Below are positions 27,428 through 36,064 of a DNA stretch of 64,000 bases, piece by piece. Positions within the stretch are counted from its first letter, which is position 1; each line of letters opens with the position of its first letter. The notes beneath the pieces are model-generated. The model made no database searches and was not told the DNA's origin. It was given only the letters and a program-made list of their open reading frames with translations. The stretch covers positions 124,001 through 188,000 of the forward strand of contig NZ_BJDX01000003.1 of NCBI RefSeq assembly GCF_005405365.1, read 5' to 3'. This DNA is from Enterococcus xiangfangensis. GTDB taxonomy: Bacteria > Bacillota > Bacilli > Lactobacillales > Enterococcaceae. The translations under genes were made by a program, and so were the position numbers.

Positions 27428-28021
27428 ATGAAGAACTTACGATTACAAAAAATGACAGCAGTAGCAGTGGCAGCAGCAATGGGATTGATTTTACAATTTA
27501 TCGCTTTTCCGATCGTTCCAATGTTTCCTTTTCTAAAGTTGGACTTTAGCGATATTCCAGTATTGATCAATATGTTTATCTTTGGTCCATTGACAGGTGT
27601 CGCAACTGCGTTTATTCGCTCATTATTGCATTTGACTATGACCGGTTTTTCGGTTGATAATATGATTGGTGATTTTGCCAGCTTCTTTGCATCGACGTTA
27701 TACACCTTGCCGATCTTTCTATTGTTTAGACAAAAAAATGCGTCAAGACGAGTGTTGGGACTTGGCTTAGGAATTTTAGCGATGACGATCTTTATGAGTA
27801 TCGCAAATTATTTTGTGATTACGCCGCTTTACTTAAAGGCATTTGGTCTGACAGCCGGACAAATGTTGGGCATGGGACTAGGTCGCTATATTCTAGTTGG
27901 GATCGTACCATTCAATTTGTTAAAAGGGACGATCGTCAGTGCCGCGTTCTTAGTACTGCATGCCAAGTTACTGCCTTGGTTATCGAAAAAAACGATGGCT
28001 TCTCAACACCATTCCGTTTAA
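27428..28021 (+). CDS. ribU: Riboflavin transporter RibU, ECF S-component
   Basis: 197 residues with five or six hydrophobic segments. RibU binds riboflavin and works with the shared ECF module EcfA1-A2-T for uptake. Family features are the N-terminal MTAVAVAAAMGLIL helix with small residues that contact EcfT, the LKLDFSDIPVLINMFIFGPLTGV segment split across a loop, and Asn/Lys residues in FNLLKGTIVS. The FMN riboswitch makes the substrate almost certain. No ECF module genes are in the window. GGAGG precedes the ATG. Confidence 0.95.
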   Translation: MKNLRLQKMTAVAVAAAMGLILQFIAFPIVPMFPFLKLDFSDIPVLINMFIFGPLTGVATAFIRSLLHLTMTGFSVDNMIGDFASFFASTLYTLPIFLLFRQKNASRRVLGLGLGILAMTIFMSIANYFVITPLYLKAFGLTAGQMLGMGLGRYILVGIVPFNLLKGTIVSAAFLVLHAKLLPWLSKKTMASQHHSV

Positions 28022-28026
28022 TCAGC

Positions 28027-28060
28027 AAAAAATCTCAGACAAAACGTCTGAGATTTTTTT
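28027..28060 (+). terminator. Intrinsic terminator after ribU
   Basis: AAAAATCTCAGAC pairs with GTCTGAGATTTTT, with further T following. It may serve both strands, since fer ends toward it from the other side. Confidence 0.92.
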
Positions 28061-28075
28061 TGTTAAACTATGGTA

Positions 28076-28288
28076 TTATGAATCTTGATATAAGATGGCA
28101 TGAGAGGGGCAACGTTTGGCAGATTCAATTACTGCTGCTTGCTGATCTTTCGGAATAAATTCGTGGGTCGCCTCTGGCTCACCTACAAAAAGTACGATTC
28201 CATCATCGGTATAATCAAAAATTTCTGGCGCAATTACTTGGCATAAACCACAGGCAATGCAGCGCTCAGGAATGATTTCGCATTTCAT
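28076..28288 (-). CDS. fer: [4Fe-4S] ferredoxin
   Basis: 70 residues. The cluster ligands are Cys in RCIACGLCQ (Cys-x2-Cys-x2-Cys) and a distal Cys in KRCPSHAI, as in the single-cluster ferredoxins of Bacillus Fer type. The middle segment IFDYTDDGIVLFV is also typical. It transfers electrons in the cytoplasm; partners are unknown. ATG 28288 is chosen for its GGAAGGTG site. It is divergent from ypbB, with 28 nt between the start codons, so both ribosome sites and promoters are packed together. Fer, YpbB and RecS genes are neighbours in B. subtilis too. Confidence 0.93.
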   Translation of the reverse strand: MKCEIIPERCIACGLCQVIAPEIFDYTDDGIVLFVGEPEATHEFIPKDQQAAVIESAKRCPSHAILYQDS

Positions 28289-28316
28289 TTTTTCACCTTC
28301 CACAGGAGATTTTACT

Positions 28317-29303
28317 ATGACTTTATTTATTTTAACGTTATTTCAGACCGGCTACAAGTTAAGAATATCAACCTTGTATCATTTATTGGTTGGCAAAAGG
28401 ACAAGCTCGGTTTTATTACATGGGTTCTTCTATAAAAATTTGGCTTACTTAGGGATAATGCCGAATTTAAAAGAAGAAACGTTTCAAAAAGAGCTTCAAC
28501 GGTTATGTGCCAATCATTTGATCACAACGGAGGATGGTTTGGGTGAGTTGACACCACATGGTAAAAAAATATTAGCAGAAAATCCGTTTGATTTGAGCGG
28601 TCTGGATAGTTTGCGGTATGGCCGCATGCGGGAAAATTCTTGGCAGCTGCTTCTTTTTGGGCTTCAAGTAGTCAGCCATCTTTCATTTAATGAAAAAAAC
28701 TATTTGCCAATCGAAAACCGCCCTTATTATTTGCAACAAACCAAAAAGTGGCTGGCACAATCACAACCAGGGCTAGTTGCAAGTGTCCAACAAGAGTTAG
28801 CGGAGATTTTCCAACGCTTATCACCAGAAGTCGCTGATTTTTTAGCTAATCAATTTTCCGGTCATGATTTTCAAGGGAAAACGGCCTTTCAATTATTGCC
28901 GGAAAAATGGCAAGAAGCACCTTGGAGCACCTTGTATCAACAGCGTGCGATCGATCTTTTTTTGGCTCAGGCAAAAACAGCTGAGCTGGGCCGATTGTTA
29001 GCGAGTTTGGATCAGCAAAATTACAATCAAAGCATGCTGAAAACACGCGCGTTCTTTTTAGCTGGTAAAACTGTCAGTGAAATTTTAACGTTGCGTCACT
29101 TAAAACAAGGAACGATCAATGACCATTTTATTGAATGGGCATTGTTGACTGCGGCCTTTCCTTTTGAACGTTTCGAAAAACTTTCTTTTGAAAATTTGAC
29201 GGAGACTCAAATAATCGATGCACGTTATCAAGAGTATGAAGTGCCGTATTTGAATTTTCGCCTATCGCAAATATATTACTTGAGGGAACAACCATGGATT
29301 TAA
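28317..29303 (+). CDS. YpbB-like helix-turn-helix domain protein
   Basis: 328 residues. It resembles B. subtilis YpbB, encoded next to recS. No catalytic motif is visible. The C-terminal part (about 240-300), with ARAFFLAGKTVSEILTLRHLKQGTINDHFIEW read as KTRAFFLAGKTV then ILTLRHLKQGTIND, is an HRDC/helix-turn-helix-like segment of the kind found at the C-terminus of RecQ proteins. An attractive reading is that YpbB supplies in trans the DNA-binding part that the short RecQ downstream lacks. Its stop overlaps the recQ start by 10 nt. AGGAG precedes the ATG. Confidence 0.75.
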   Translation: MTLFILTLFQTGYKLRISTLYHLLVGKRTSSVLLHGFFYKNLAYLGIMPNLKEETFQKELQRLCANHLITTEDGLGELTPHGKKILAENPFDLSGLDSLRYGRMRENSWQLLLFGLQVVSHLSFNEKNYLPIENRPYYLQQTKKWLAQSQPGLVASVQQELAEIFQRLSPEVADFLANQFSGHDFQGKTAFQLLPEKWQEAPWSTLYQQRAIDLFLAQAKTAELGRLLASLDQQNYNQSMLKTRAFFLAGKTVSEILTLRHLKQGTINDHFIEWALLTAAFPFERFEKLSFENLTETQIIDARYQEYEVPYLNFRLSQIYYLREQPWI

Positions 29304-30688
29304 CACAACTATTAAAAGAGAAATTTAATTATGACCAGTTTCGTCCAGGGCAGCGCGAGATTATCGAAACAATTTTAACCAGAGAACCCGTTTTAGGGAT
29401 GTTGCCGACTGGGACAGGGAAATCGTTGTGTTATCAACTTCCAGGTTATTTATTGGATGGGACGGTCATTATCATCTCACCGTTGATCTCTTTAATGGAA
29501 GATCAAGTCGCGCAATTGCAGCGAATGGGCGAAAAACGAGCAGTGGCATTAAACAGTCTGTTGTCATCTTGGGAGAAACAGTGGATCTTAAGCGAAACCT
29601 ATAAATATAAATTTATCTTCATGAGCCCTGAGATGTTTTTGAATCAGGGGGTTCAAGATGCGTTGAAAAAAACAAAACTTGCTTTGATCGTCATCGATGA
29701 AGCGCATTGTATTTCACAATGGGGTATTGATTTTCGACCAGAATATTTAAAAATAACTGATGGAATCGAAGCAATCGGGGCATCTGTGATCTTAGCTTTA
29801 ACGGCGACGGCGACTGAAGCAGTACGAGCAGATATTCAAAAATTATTATTCAGAAAAAGACCCGCAAAAGAATTTGTTTTTTCTGTCGATCGACCAAATA
29901 TCAGTTATTTTGTTTACCAAGAAGATAAGTTTAAGAAATTACAAGAATTAGTTGCTTCTTTAGCCGGATCAGGGATCATTTATTGTGCGACTAGAAAAAA
30001 AGTCGAAGAATTATATCAAGCTTTCAAAGGACAGCAAGCAATCGCGTATTACCATGGAGGGCTCAGCGGTCAAGAACGCCGGATGCTGCAACAGCAGTTT
30101 CTAGCTGGTGATTTAAGAATTTTAATTGCCACTAATGCTTTTGGTATGGGAATCAACAAAGAAAATATCCGATTTGTGATCCATTATGATCTGCCGGATT
30201 CACCAGAAAATTATTTGCAAGAAGTCGGACGAGCTGGCAGAGATGGTCAACCCAGCCAAGCGATTTTGCTGTATGAAACAGGGGATGAATATATCCATCA
30301 TTTTTTACAGGAACAAACAAATCAGTCAAAAAAATTATTTGAGATCAAACAAAAAATCAATGATCTGGTTTTTGAGGATCCCTTGATAAAGAAATGGGAA
30401 CAATATTTCCCTGGCGAAAGTGCCCGCTTAATGGAATTATTGAGTCAGCGGGGGGCAACTAAAAAACTACAGTTGAAAAAAATGCTCGATTACATCGGTA
30501 CAAAAGATTGCCGTCGTCAGTTTTTGGTTGCCTATTTTGCTGAAACACTGTCTGAAAAGAATCCTCATTGCTGTGATAACGATGGGGCAAATTTGATCGT
30601 AAAAACACTTGAACAAGGACCAATTGAGAATCAATTATCGTGGCGAAAAATTATTCAAAGAATTTTTAAAAATGCTGAGAAAGATTGA
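29294..30688 (+). CDS. recQ: RecQ-family DNA helicase, short RecS type
   Basis: 464 residues, well below the about 600 of full RecQ. A 3'-5' ATP-dependent helicase acting in DNA repair. Motifs in order: QREIIETIL, Walker A MLPTGTGKSLCYQ (about 36-48), Walker B with VIDEAHCISQWG, LALTATAT, GIIYCATRK, and ATNAFGMGINKENIRFVIHYDLP with QEVGRAGRDGQ. A zinc-binding RQC remnant follows (DCRRQFLVAYFAE then HCCDND). There is no HRDC domain. Overlaps ypbB. In B. subtilis the short RecS acts alongside a longer RecQ. Confidence 0.93.
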   Translation: MDLTQLLKEKFNYDQFRPGQREIIETILTREPVLGMLPTGTGKSLCYQLPGYLLDGTVIIISPLISLMEDQVAQLQRMGEKRAVALNSLLSSWEKQWILSETYKYKFIFMSPEMFLNQGVQDALKKTKLALIVIDEAHCISQWGIDFRPEYLKITDGIEAIGASVILALTATATEAVRADIQKLLFRKRPAKEFVFSVDRPNISYFVYQEDKFKKLQELVASLAGSGIIYCATRKKVEELYQAFKGQQAIAYYHGGLSGQERRMLQQQFLAGDLRILIATNAFGMGINKENIRFVIHYDLPDSPENYLQEVGRAGRDGQPSQAILLYETGDEYIHHFLQEQTNQSKKLFEIKQKINDLVFEDPLIKKWEQYFPGESARLMELLSQRGATKKLQLKKMLDYIGTKDCRRQFLVAYFAETLSEKNPHCCDNDGANLIVKTLEQGPIENQLSWRKIIQRIFKNAEKD

Positions 30689-30756
30689 AAATCGGCGCCA
30701 CATTTTCAGGAGCTATGGTATAATACATGGCGACAGCATTTAGGAGGTTAGAGAAA

Positions 30757-31398
30757 TTGAGTAGAAAAGATCGCTATAACGATACGAATAATGAACCGTG
30801 GGATCAACATATTTATGAATCTGATAGTGAAGAAGAAAGTTATTCGCGCAGCCAGTCTCGTCGTAGTGGCGGTGGCAACAAAGGCGGCGGAAATACAAAG
30901 TTCTTAACGATTCTAGTTGCGTTATTGTTAGCTCTTATTTTGATTCCGGCTGGTGCTTTTTTCTGGATCACTCGCGGAAATGATAAACCGGCGGCCTCTC
31001 CAGAGAGTACAACGCAAGTATCAAAGGCTTCATCAACAAAAGAATCTAGTTCTGAAGAAAGCAGTACTGAAGAAAGTACCGTATCAACAGAATCTGAAGC
31101 AGATCAACAAGCCCAACAAGCTGAGCAGCAGGCTCAACAAGAGGCAGCGGCAGCACAAGCGGCGGCTGAATCACAAGCAGCAGCGTCTCAAGCAGCAGCC
31201 TCACAAGCAGCGGCCCAACAAACTACACCAAGTTCAGAAACAGATGCAAATGCACAATATGGAACAGTTCAATCCGGTGAAGGTCCAAAACAAATTGCTG
31301 GACGTTACGGTTTAAGTGTAGATGAATTTTTAAAGCTTAATGGTATGACCTTAGACAGTTTTTATTTTGATCCAGGTCAACAAGTACGTGTTAAATAA
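30757..31398 (+). CDS. Membrane-anchored LysM-domain protein, YpbE-like
   Basis: 213 residues, TTG start with AGGAGG 9 nt upstream; the longer upstream reading has no ribosome site. A charged N-terminal cytoplasmic part of about 48 residues is followed by one membrane helix (about 49-71), a Ser/Thr/Glu-rich then Gln/Ala-rich stalk (about 75-160), and a C-terminal LysM domain (about 167-213, YGTVQSGEGPKQIAGRYGLS onward) that should bind peptidoglycan. B. subtilis YpbE, next to recS, has the same plan. Function unknown; probably tethers the membrane to the wall. Confidence 0.83.
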   Translation: MSRKDRYNDTNNEPWDQHIYESDSEEESYSRSQSRRSGGGNKGGGNTKFLTILVALLLALILIPAGAFFWITRGNDKPAASPESTTQVSKASSTKESSSEESSTEESTVSTESEADQQAQQAEQQAQQEAAAAQAAAESQAAASQAAASQAAAQQTTPSSETDANAQYGTVQSGEGPKQIAGRYGLSVDEFLKLNGMTLDSFYFDPGQQVRVK

Positions 31399-31410
31399 GT
31401 TGAATACTTT

Positions 31411-31441
31411 ACCGTAATCGATTTCGATTACGGTTTATTTA
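31411..31441 (+). terminator. Intrinsic terminator after the LysM gene
   Basis: ACCGTAATCGA (31411-31421) pairs perfectly with TCGATTACGGT (31424-31434), with a T-rich tail. Confidence 0.8.
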
Positions 31442-31458
31442 TTGAAAAGAGGCAGAAG

Positions 31459-32130
31459 ATGGAAAATATTTCAATTGCAATCGATGGTCCTGCATCATCG
31501 GGGAAAAGTACAGTAGCAAAAATTTTGGCAAGTGACTTTAATTTTATTTATGTCGATACAGGGGCAATGTATCGTGCGGTAACTTTTTTAGCGATTAAGC
31601 ATAATGTTGCTTTTTCAGATGAACAAGCATTAGCAGAGTTGACTAAAAGCTATCCGATCACTTTCAAACCTGCAGCATATGGACAATCAGTATTTGCAGA
31701 TGGTGAAGAAATCACTCAAGCAATTCGTCAACCAGATGTAACAGCAGCTGTCTCAGAAGTTTCTGCTCATGGTAAAGTTCGTGAAGAATTAGTTAAAGCT
31801 CAGCGGCAACTTGCCCAAACTGGTGGAATCGTGATGGATGGGCGTGACATCGGAACGACTGTATTGCCGCAAGCAGAGGTCAAGATTTTCCTAGTTGCCA
31901 GTGTCGAAGAACGGGCGCAGCGTCGATATAAAGAAAATCAAGAAAAAGGGATTAACATGGACTTTGAAGCGATCAAAGAAGCCATTGCGAAACGGGATTA
32001 TTTAGACTCGCATCGGGAGGTTTCACCACTCGTTCAAGCAGCAGATGCTGTCTTAGTTGATACGACTGGGATGTCGATCGAACAGGTAGTAACGAAGATT
32101 AAAGCGATTATAGACTCAAAAGGTTTCTAA
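31459..32130 (+). CDS. cmk: Cytidylate kinase
   Basis: 223 residues. It phosphorylates CMP and dCMP to the diphosphates. The P-loop [15 protein letters not shown] (about 7-21) and the CMP-binding segments [15 protein letters not shown] and [15 protein letters not shown] are diagnostic. The lid region has [14 protein letters not shown] precedes the ATG. It sits upstream of the S1-like gene, as in many bacteria. Confidence 0.97.
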   Translation: MENISIAIDGPASSGKSTVAKILASDFNFIYVDTGAMYRAVTFLAIKHNVAFSDEQALAELTKSYPITFKPAAYGQSVFADGEEITQAIRQPDVTAAVSEVSAHGKVREELVKAQRQLAQTGGIVMDGRDIGTTVLPQAEVKIFLVASVEERAQRRYKENQEKGINMDFEAIKEAIAKRDYLDSHREVSPLVQAADAVLVDTTGMSIEQVVTKIKAIIDSKGF

Positions 32131-32148
32131 ATTTTAGCCAAATCCAAT

Positions 32149-32207
32149 AAATAAAGCGAATTTCGTTCAAATTTTTAGAAAAAAAGAAGAAATCGCTTTA
32201 TTTTTCA
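32149..32207 (+). terminator. Hairpin terminator between cmk and the S1-like gene
   Basis: AAATAAAGCGA with TTTC (32149-32164) pairs with GAAATCGCTTTATTT (32189-32203), one bulged A, followed by T. Confidence 0.75.
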
Positions 32208-32276
32208 TGGGGATTATTCTAAAATAGAACATGTAGTGTATTTTACGCAGAATTGTTGGTGAGGAGGACAAACGGC

Positions 32277-33497
32277 ATGACAGATTTAGAACAAAATTCG
32301 ATGGACAATGAGAACGTTTCGATGAAAGCGGCAATGGAAAGTGTGCATGAAGTTCAAGTTGGCGATATTGTTAGAGGTGAGGTACTTGCCTTAGAAGATA
32401 AACAAGTTATCGTGGGCATTGAAGGCGCGGGAGTAGAAGGTGTAGTTCCTGCAAAAGAACTTTCAACATTGCCTGTTGAAGACATTAACGAAGAAGTCAA
32501 GGTTGGCGACATTCTTGATTTAGTTGTGATCTCTTCTATTGGAAAAGACAAAGAAAATGGTAGTTATCTCCTTTCTAAGCGCCGCTTAGATGCAAAAAAA
32601 GTTTGGGAAGATATCGAGAAAGAATTCCAAGCTGGAAATATTATCGAAGCACCAGTAACTAGCAGTGTTAAAGGCGGTTTAGTTGTTGATGTAGGTGTAC
32701 GTGGTTTTGTCCCAGCATCAATGATTGATGATCATTTTGTGGATGATTTTTCAGTTTATACTGGAAAAACATTGGCATTCAAAATCGTTGAAATCGAACC
32801 TTCTGAGAATCGCTTGATTTTATCACATAAAGCGGTTGTTGAAGCTGAAAAATCAGAAAAGAAAAAAGAAATCCTTGCCGACTTATATGAGGGTCAAGTA
32901 ATCAAAGGACAAGTCGCTCGTTTAACAGATTTTGGCGCCTTTGTTGATCTTGGTGGAATCGATGGTTTGGTTCACGTATCAGAGATTTCTCATAGTCATG
33001 TGGCAAAACCAGCTGACGTATTGAGTGTTGGTGAAGAAGTTGAAGTCCAAGTTCTTTCAGTTGATCCAGAAAAAGAACGGATCTCATTATCAATCAAAGC
33101 AAATCTGCCTGGACCATGGACAGATATCGAAGAAAAAGCGGCTCCAGGTTCTGTTCTTGAAGGAACAGTGAAACGCTTGACTAGCTTCGGTGCCTTTGTT
33201 GAAATTTTCCCAGGAGTCGAAGGTTTGGTGCATATTTCTCAAATCTCTCACAAACACATCGCGACACCTCATGAAGTTTTACATGAAGGCGATCAAGTAC
33301 AAGTGAAAGTTTTAGAAGTACATCCTGAAGATCATCGTGTAGCTCTTTCAATCAAAGCGCTGGAAGAAAAATCAGAAGAAGAAAAAGCAGAACCTGTCGA
33401 AGAAGAATCTTATGAGTTGCCAGAAGAAAACACTGGATTTACTATGGGAGACATCTTAGGTGACGCGTTGAAAGACGATTCAACGGATCAAGAATAG
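32277..33497 (+). CDS. rpsA: S1-like RNA-binding protein (30S ribosomal protein S1 homologue)
   Basis: 406 residues with four S1 domains, the usual Firmicutes form rather than the six-domain E. coli protein. Domain starts are visible at QVGDIVRGEVLALEDKQVIV (about 27), EAPVTSSVKGGLVVDVGVRG (about 125), YEGQVIKGQVARLTDFGAFVDLGG (about 207) and GSVLEGTVKRLTSFGAFVEIFPG (about 292). The acidic tail is Glu-rich. It probably binds mRNA and the 30S subunit; its essentiality varies among Firmicutes. ATG 32277 is chosen for AGGAGG 9 nt upstream. Confidence 0.93.
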   Translation: MTDLEQNSMDNENVSMKAAMESVHEVQVGDIVRGEVLALEDKQVIVGIEGAGVEGVVPAKELSTLPVEDINEEVKVGDILDLVVISSIGKDKENGSYLLSKRRLDAKKVWEDIEKEFQAGNIIEAPVTSSVKGGLVVDVGVRGFVPASMIDDHFVDDFSVYTGKTLAFKIVEIEPSENRLILSHKAVVEAEKSEKKKEILADLYEGQVIKGQVARLTDFGAFVDLGGIDGLVHVSEISHSHVAKPADVLSVGEEVEVQVLSVDPEKERISLSIKANLPGPWTDIEEKAAPGSVLEGTVKRLTSFGAFVEIFPGVEGLVHISQISHKHIATPHEVLHEGDQVQVKVLEVHPEDHRVALSIKALEEKSEEEKAEPVEEESYELPEENTGFTMGDILGDALKDDSTDQE

Positions 33498-33508
33498 TTT
33501 TTAAAGAG

Positions 33509-33536
33509 CACACCAAGTTATTGGTGTGTTTTTTTT
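33509..33536 (+). terminator. Intrinsic terminator after the S1-like gene
   Basis: CACACCAA (33509-33516) pairs perfectly with TTGGTGTG (33521-33528), loop of four, then eight T. Confidence 0.92.
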
Positions 33537-33558
33537 ATTAATTTAATAAATGAAAAGG

Positions 33559-33783
33559 GCTCCTTCTCTTGCAAGAAGGAGCTTTCTTAGTTAAACTAAA
33601 GAGAATTTGAAAAAGAGCAGACTAGCCTAGCTTGGCCAGATCAGTTGCAGCGAAGGAACAAAGGCAACATCGCCAGTAAAAGAATCTAGCCAGTCAGAGG
33701 GCCTATGCTAAGAAAATCAAATTTATTCTTTCTGTTTAGAAAAATAAATCCATTAATATTAATTAATAGGAACGAGGTAAGTT
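33559..33783. other. Intergenic region with hairpin and unexplained GC-richer block
   Basis: A strong hairpin, GCTCCTTCT/AGAAGGAGC (33559-33582), has only a short T run after it. An AT-rich palindrome CTTAGTTAAACTAAAG follows near 33586. The stretch 33622-33715 is richer in G and C than other spacers here and has several GGCC and short inverted repeats but no ORF, tRNA or known RNA motif I can recognise. Confidence 0.5.
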
Positions 33784-35094
33784 ATGTCAAATCCTACAAT
33801 TGCAATCGTTGGCCGCCCGAATGTGGGGAAATCAACATTGTTCAATCGGATCGCCGGAGAACGTATTTCAATCGTTGAAGATACGCCAGGCGTTACTCGC
33901 GACCGAATCTATGCTAAAGGTGAATGGCTGGATCATGAATTTTCAATCATTGATACTGGCGGAATCGATATTAGCGATGAGCCATTTATGGAACAAATCA
34001 AGCAACAAGCGCAGATCGCGATTGATGAAGCAGACGTCATTTTACTTGTCGCAAGCGGTAAAGAAGGCGTTACAGACGCAGATGAAGCAGTTGCCAAAAT
34101 TTTATATCGGAGTAAAAAGCCAATCATCTTATTGGTGAACAAAGTCGATAATCCTGAGATGCGAAACGATATTTATGAATTTTATTCTCTAGGCTTAGGC
34201 GAACCTTATCCAGTATCAGGTAGCCATGGACTTGGTTTAGGCGATGTCTTAGATGAAGCAGTCAAACATTTTCCTGAAGATAATGACGATGAGGAAGATC
34301 CATCCATTAAATTTAGCTTGATTGGTCGACCAAATGTTGGTAAATCGTCATTGATCAATGCGATTTTAGGGGAAGATCGAGTAATTGTTTCAGATATCGA
34401 AGGAACGACTCGAGATGCGATCGATACACGATTTGTCGGCGAGAATGGTCAAGAGTTTACAATGATCGATACAGCCGGCATGCGAAAACGTGGAAAAGTA
34501 TATGAAAACACAGAAAAATATTCTGTTATGCGGGCGATGCGAGCAATTGATCGTTCAGATGTTGTTCTAGTTGTACTGAATGGTGAAGAAGGTATCCGCG
34601 AACAAGATAAACGGATCGCCGGTTATGCTCATGAAGCAGGCCGTGGAGTAATCATCGTAGTCAATAAATGGGATTTAGTTGAAAAAGATACTCATACGAT
34701 GAAAAAATTCGAACAAGAGATCCGTGAAGAATTTGCTTATTTGGATTATGCACCAATCGTTTTTGTTTCAGCGATGACCAAACAACGCTTAAATAAAATT
34801 CCAACGATGATCGAAGAAGTCAGCATGAATCAAAATCTGCGGATCCCTTCTTCTGTTTTAAATGACATTATTATGGATGCAGTAGCAATTAATCCAACGC
34901 CGACAGATAAAGGCAAACGTTTGAAGATCTTCTATGCGACACAAGTTGCCGTGAAACCGCCGACCTTTGTTGTATTTGTCAACGAAGAAGAATTGATGCA
35001 TTTTTCATACGCACGATTTTTAGAAAATCAAATTCGAAAAGCCTTTGAATTTGAAGGAACACCGATTAAAATCATTCCTCGGAGAAGAAAATAG
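33784..35094 (+). CDS. der: Ribosome biogenesis GTPase Der (EngA)
   Basis: 436 residues. Der has two G domains in tandem and a KH-like C-terminal domain and acts in 50S assembly. Both P-loops are GRPNVGKS (residues about 8-15 and 181-188), both G3 motifs are DTxG (DTGG and DTAG), and both G4 motifs NKxD are present (NKVD and NKWD). The C-terminus ends [11 protein letters not shown] follows ACGAGGTAAG. It is flanked by untranslated spacers, so probably monocistronic. Confidence 0.97.
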   Translation: MSNPTIAIVGRPNVGKSTLFNRIAGERISIVEDTPGVTRDRIYAKGEWLDHEFSIIDTGGIDISDEPFMEQIKQQAQIAIDEADVILLVASGKEGVTDADEAVAKILYRSKKPIILLVNKVDNPEMRNDIYEFYSLGLGEPYPVSGSHGLGLGDVLDEAVKHFPEDNDDEEDPSIKFSLIGRPNVGKSSLINAILGEDRVIVSDIEGTTRDAIDTRFVGENGQEFTMIDTAGMRKRGKVYENTEKYSVMRAMRAIDRSDVVLVVLNGEEGIREQDKRIAGYAHEAGRGVIIVVNKWDLVEKDTHTMKKFEQEIREEFAYLDYAPIVFVSAMTKQRLNKIPTMIEEVSMNQNLRIPSSVLNDIIMDAVAINPTPTDKGKRLKIFYATQVAVKPPTFVVFVNEEELMHFSYARFLENQIRKAFEFEGTPIKIIPRRRK

Positions 35095-35322
35095 GATATT
35101 TTATCATACTTTTATTTTAGTGACAACAGATTTCGCTGAATGATAAAACAAGCATGAATTTTGTGTCATTAATCGCTAAAAACCTTGCTAACATAAGGTT
35201 CTTATGCTATCGTTATAAAAGAATATTGACCAAATCAATATTTATTTACTGGTGACTGGACCACTCAGTTATCGGTTGGTGTTCAGATTTCAATACTCAT
35301 TTCTCAGGAGGTGAATTCATTC
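35095..35322. other. hup 5' region with inverted repeats
   Basis: The 228-nt spacer between der and hup holds AATATTGA/TCAATATT (35222-35242) and a larger possible stem pairing CTGGACCA (around 35255) with TGGTGTTCAG (around 35277), with a 2-nt bulge. Both lie in the likely 5' untranslated region of hup. I see no certain promoter. Confidence 0.4.
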
Positions 35323-35598
35323 ATGGCAAACAAAGCAGAATTGATCGAAAAAGTTGCAGCAGCTACTGACTTAACTAAGAAAGACGCTACCGCTGCTGTC
35401 GATGCTGTATTTTCAACTATCCAAGACGCATTAGCTGAAGGTGAGAAAGTTCAATTAATCGGCTTCGGTAACTTTGAAGTACGTGAACGTGCGGCCCGCA
35501 AAGGACGTAACCCACAAACTGGTGAAGAAATCGAAATCCCAGCAAGCAAAGTACCTGCGTTCAAACCAGGGAAAGCGTTAAAAGATGCAGTTAAATAA
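35323..35598 (+). CDS. hup: DNA-binding protein HU
   Basis: 91 residues, typical HU. It bends and compacts DNA as a dimer. The start [12 protein letters not shown] and the DNA-intercalating beta arm segment [22 protein letters not shown] with its Pro tip are diagnostic; the end reads [20 protein letters not shown] lies just upstream of ATG 35323. It is monocistronic, with a strong terminator behind it. Confidence 0.98.
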   Translation: MANKAELIEKVAAATDLTKKDATAAVDAVFSTIQDALAEGEKVQLIGFGNFEVRERAARKGRNPQTGEEIEIPASKVPAFKPGKALKDAVK

Positions 35599-35609
35599 TT
35601 GCAAAGGTT

Positions 35610-35645
35610 AACCCGCTGTAGCTTTAGGGCTACAGCGGGTTTTCT
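35610..35645 (+). terminator. Intrinsic terminator after hup
   Basis: ACCCGCTGTAGC pairs with GCTACAGCGGGT around a TTTAGG loop, followed by T. Confidence 0.93.
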
Positions 35646-36064
35646 CTTTTCTATATATTCAAGAGGGACAATAAGCGGGTACTCGTTCAAAATATTTCGT
35701 TCTCAATAAGTTTTATTTTTCATGATTTGATGCGAATTTACACGAATAGTGAAATAGCAGAAACTTGTTCTATAAAAAATGTATTTACATAAAAAATGCT
35801 GAAGGGGATATGGCAAAGATTTTGTCATATCTTTTTTTGTATTGGTGGACGCATAGCACTTATAGAAAAAAGAAGGTTATTTATAAAGGCATTCAAACAC
35901 TTCTTTTTTCTATTTAATGTAGTATTCGCTGAAAGCTGTCAAAATTGAGCAGGTCTTTCATCGTCGTTTTGTTTTTCTCGAGAGTAGACGGCGGGAGCCT
36001 TTTCACGGTACTATAAACAAAGGAAAAATTTTTACAAAATGAAAACAGAAATGTGGGGAAAAAG
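35646..36064. other. Gene-free spacer with a terminator and an inverted repeat
   Basis: About 420 nt without a convincing gene. An isolated, strong terminator (GATATGGCAAA/TTTGTCATATC, 35807-35831, then seven T) lies 200 nt after the hup terminator with no ORF before it. A perfect 12-bp inverted repeat (AGAAAAAAGAAG at 35864-35875 and its complement at 35900-35911) follows. A small RNA ending at 35838 would explain the terminator but no clear promoter was found. Confidence 0.5.
35807..35838 (+). terminator. Orphan intrinsic terminator
   Basis: Eleven base pairs (GATATGGCAAA with TTTGTCATATC, one G-U) with a 3-nt loop and seven T. No gene ends within 200 nt upstream on this strand. Confidence 0.85.

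Noticed and set aside
31090-31230. CAA/GCA-rich repeat tract as a phase-variable microsatellite
   Set aside because: It encodes the Gln/Ala stalk of the LysM protein; repeat units are mixed codons in frame and not uniform enough for slippage.
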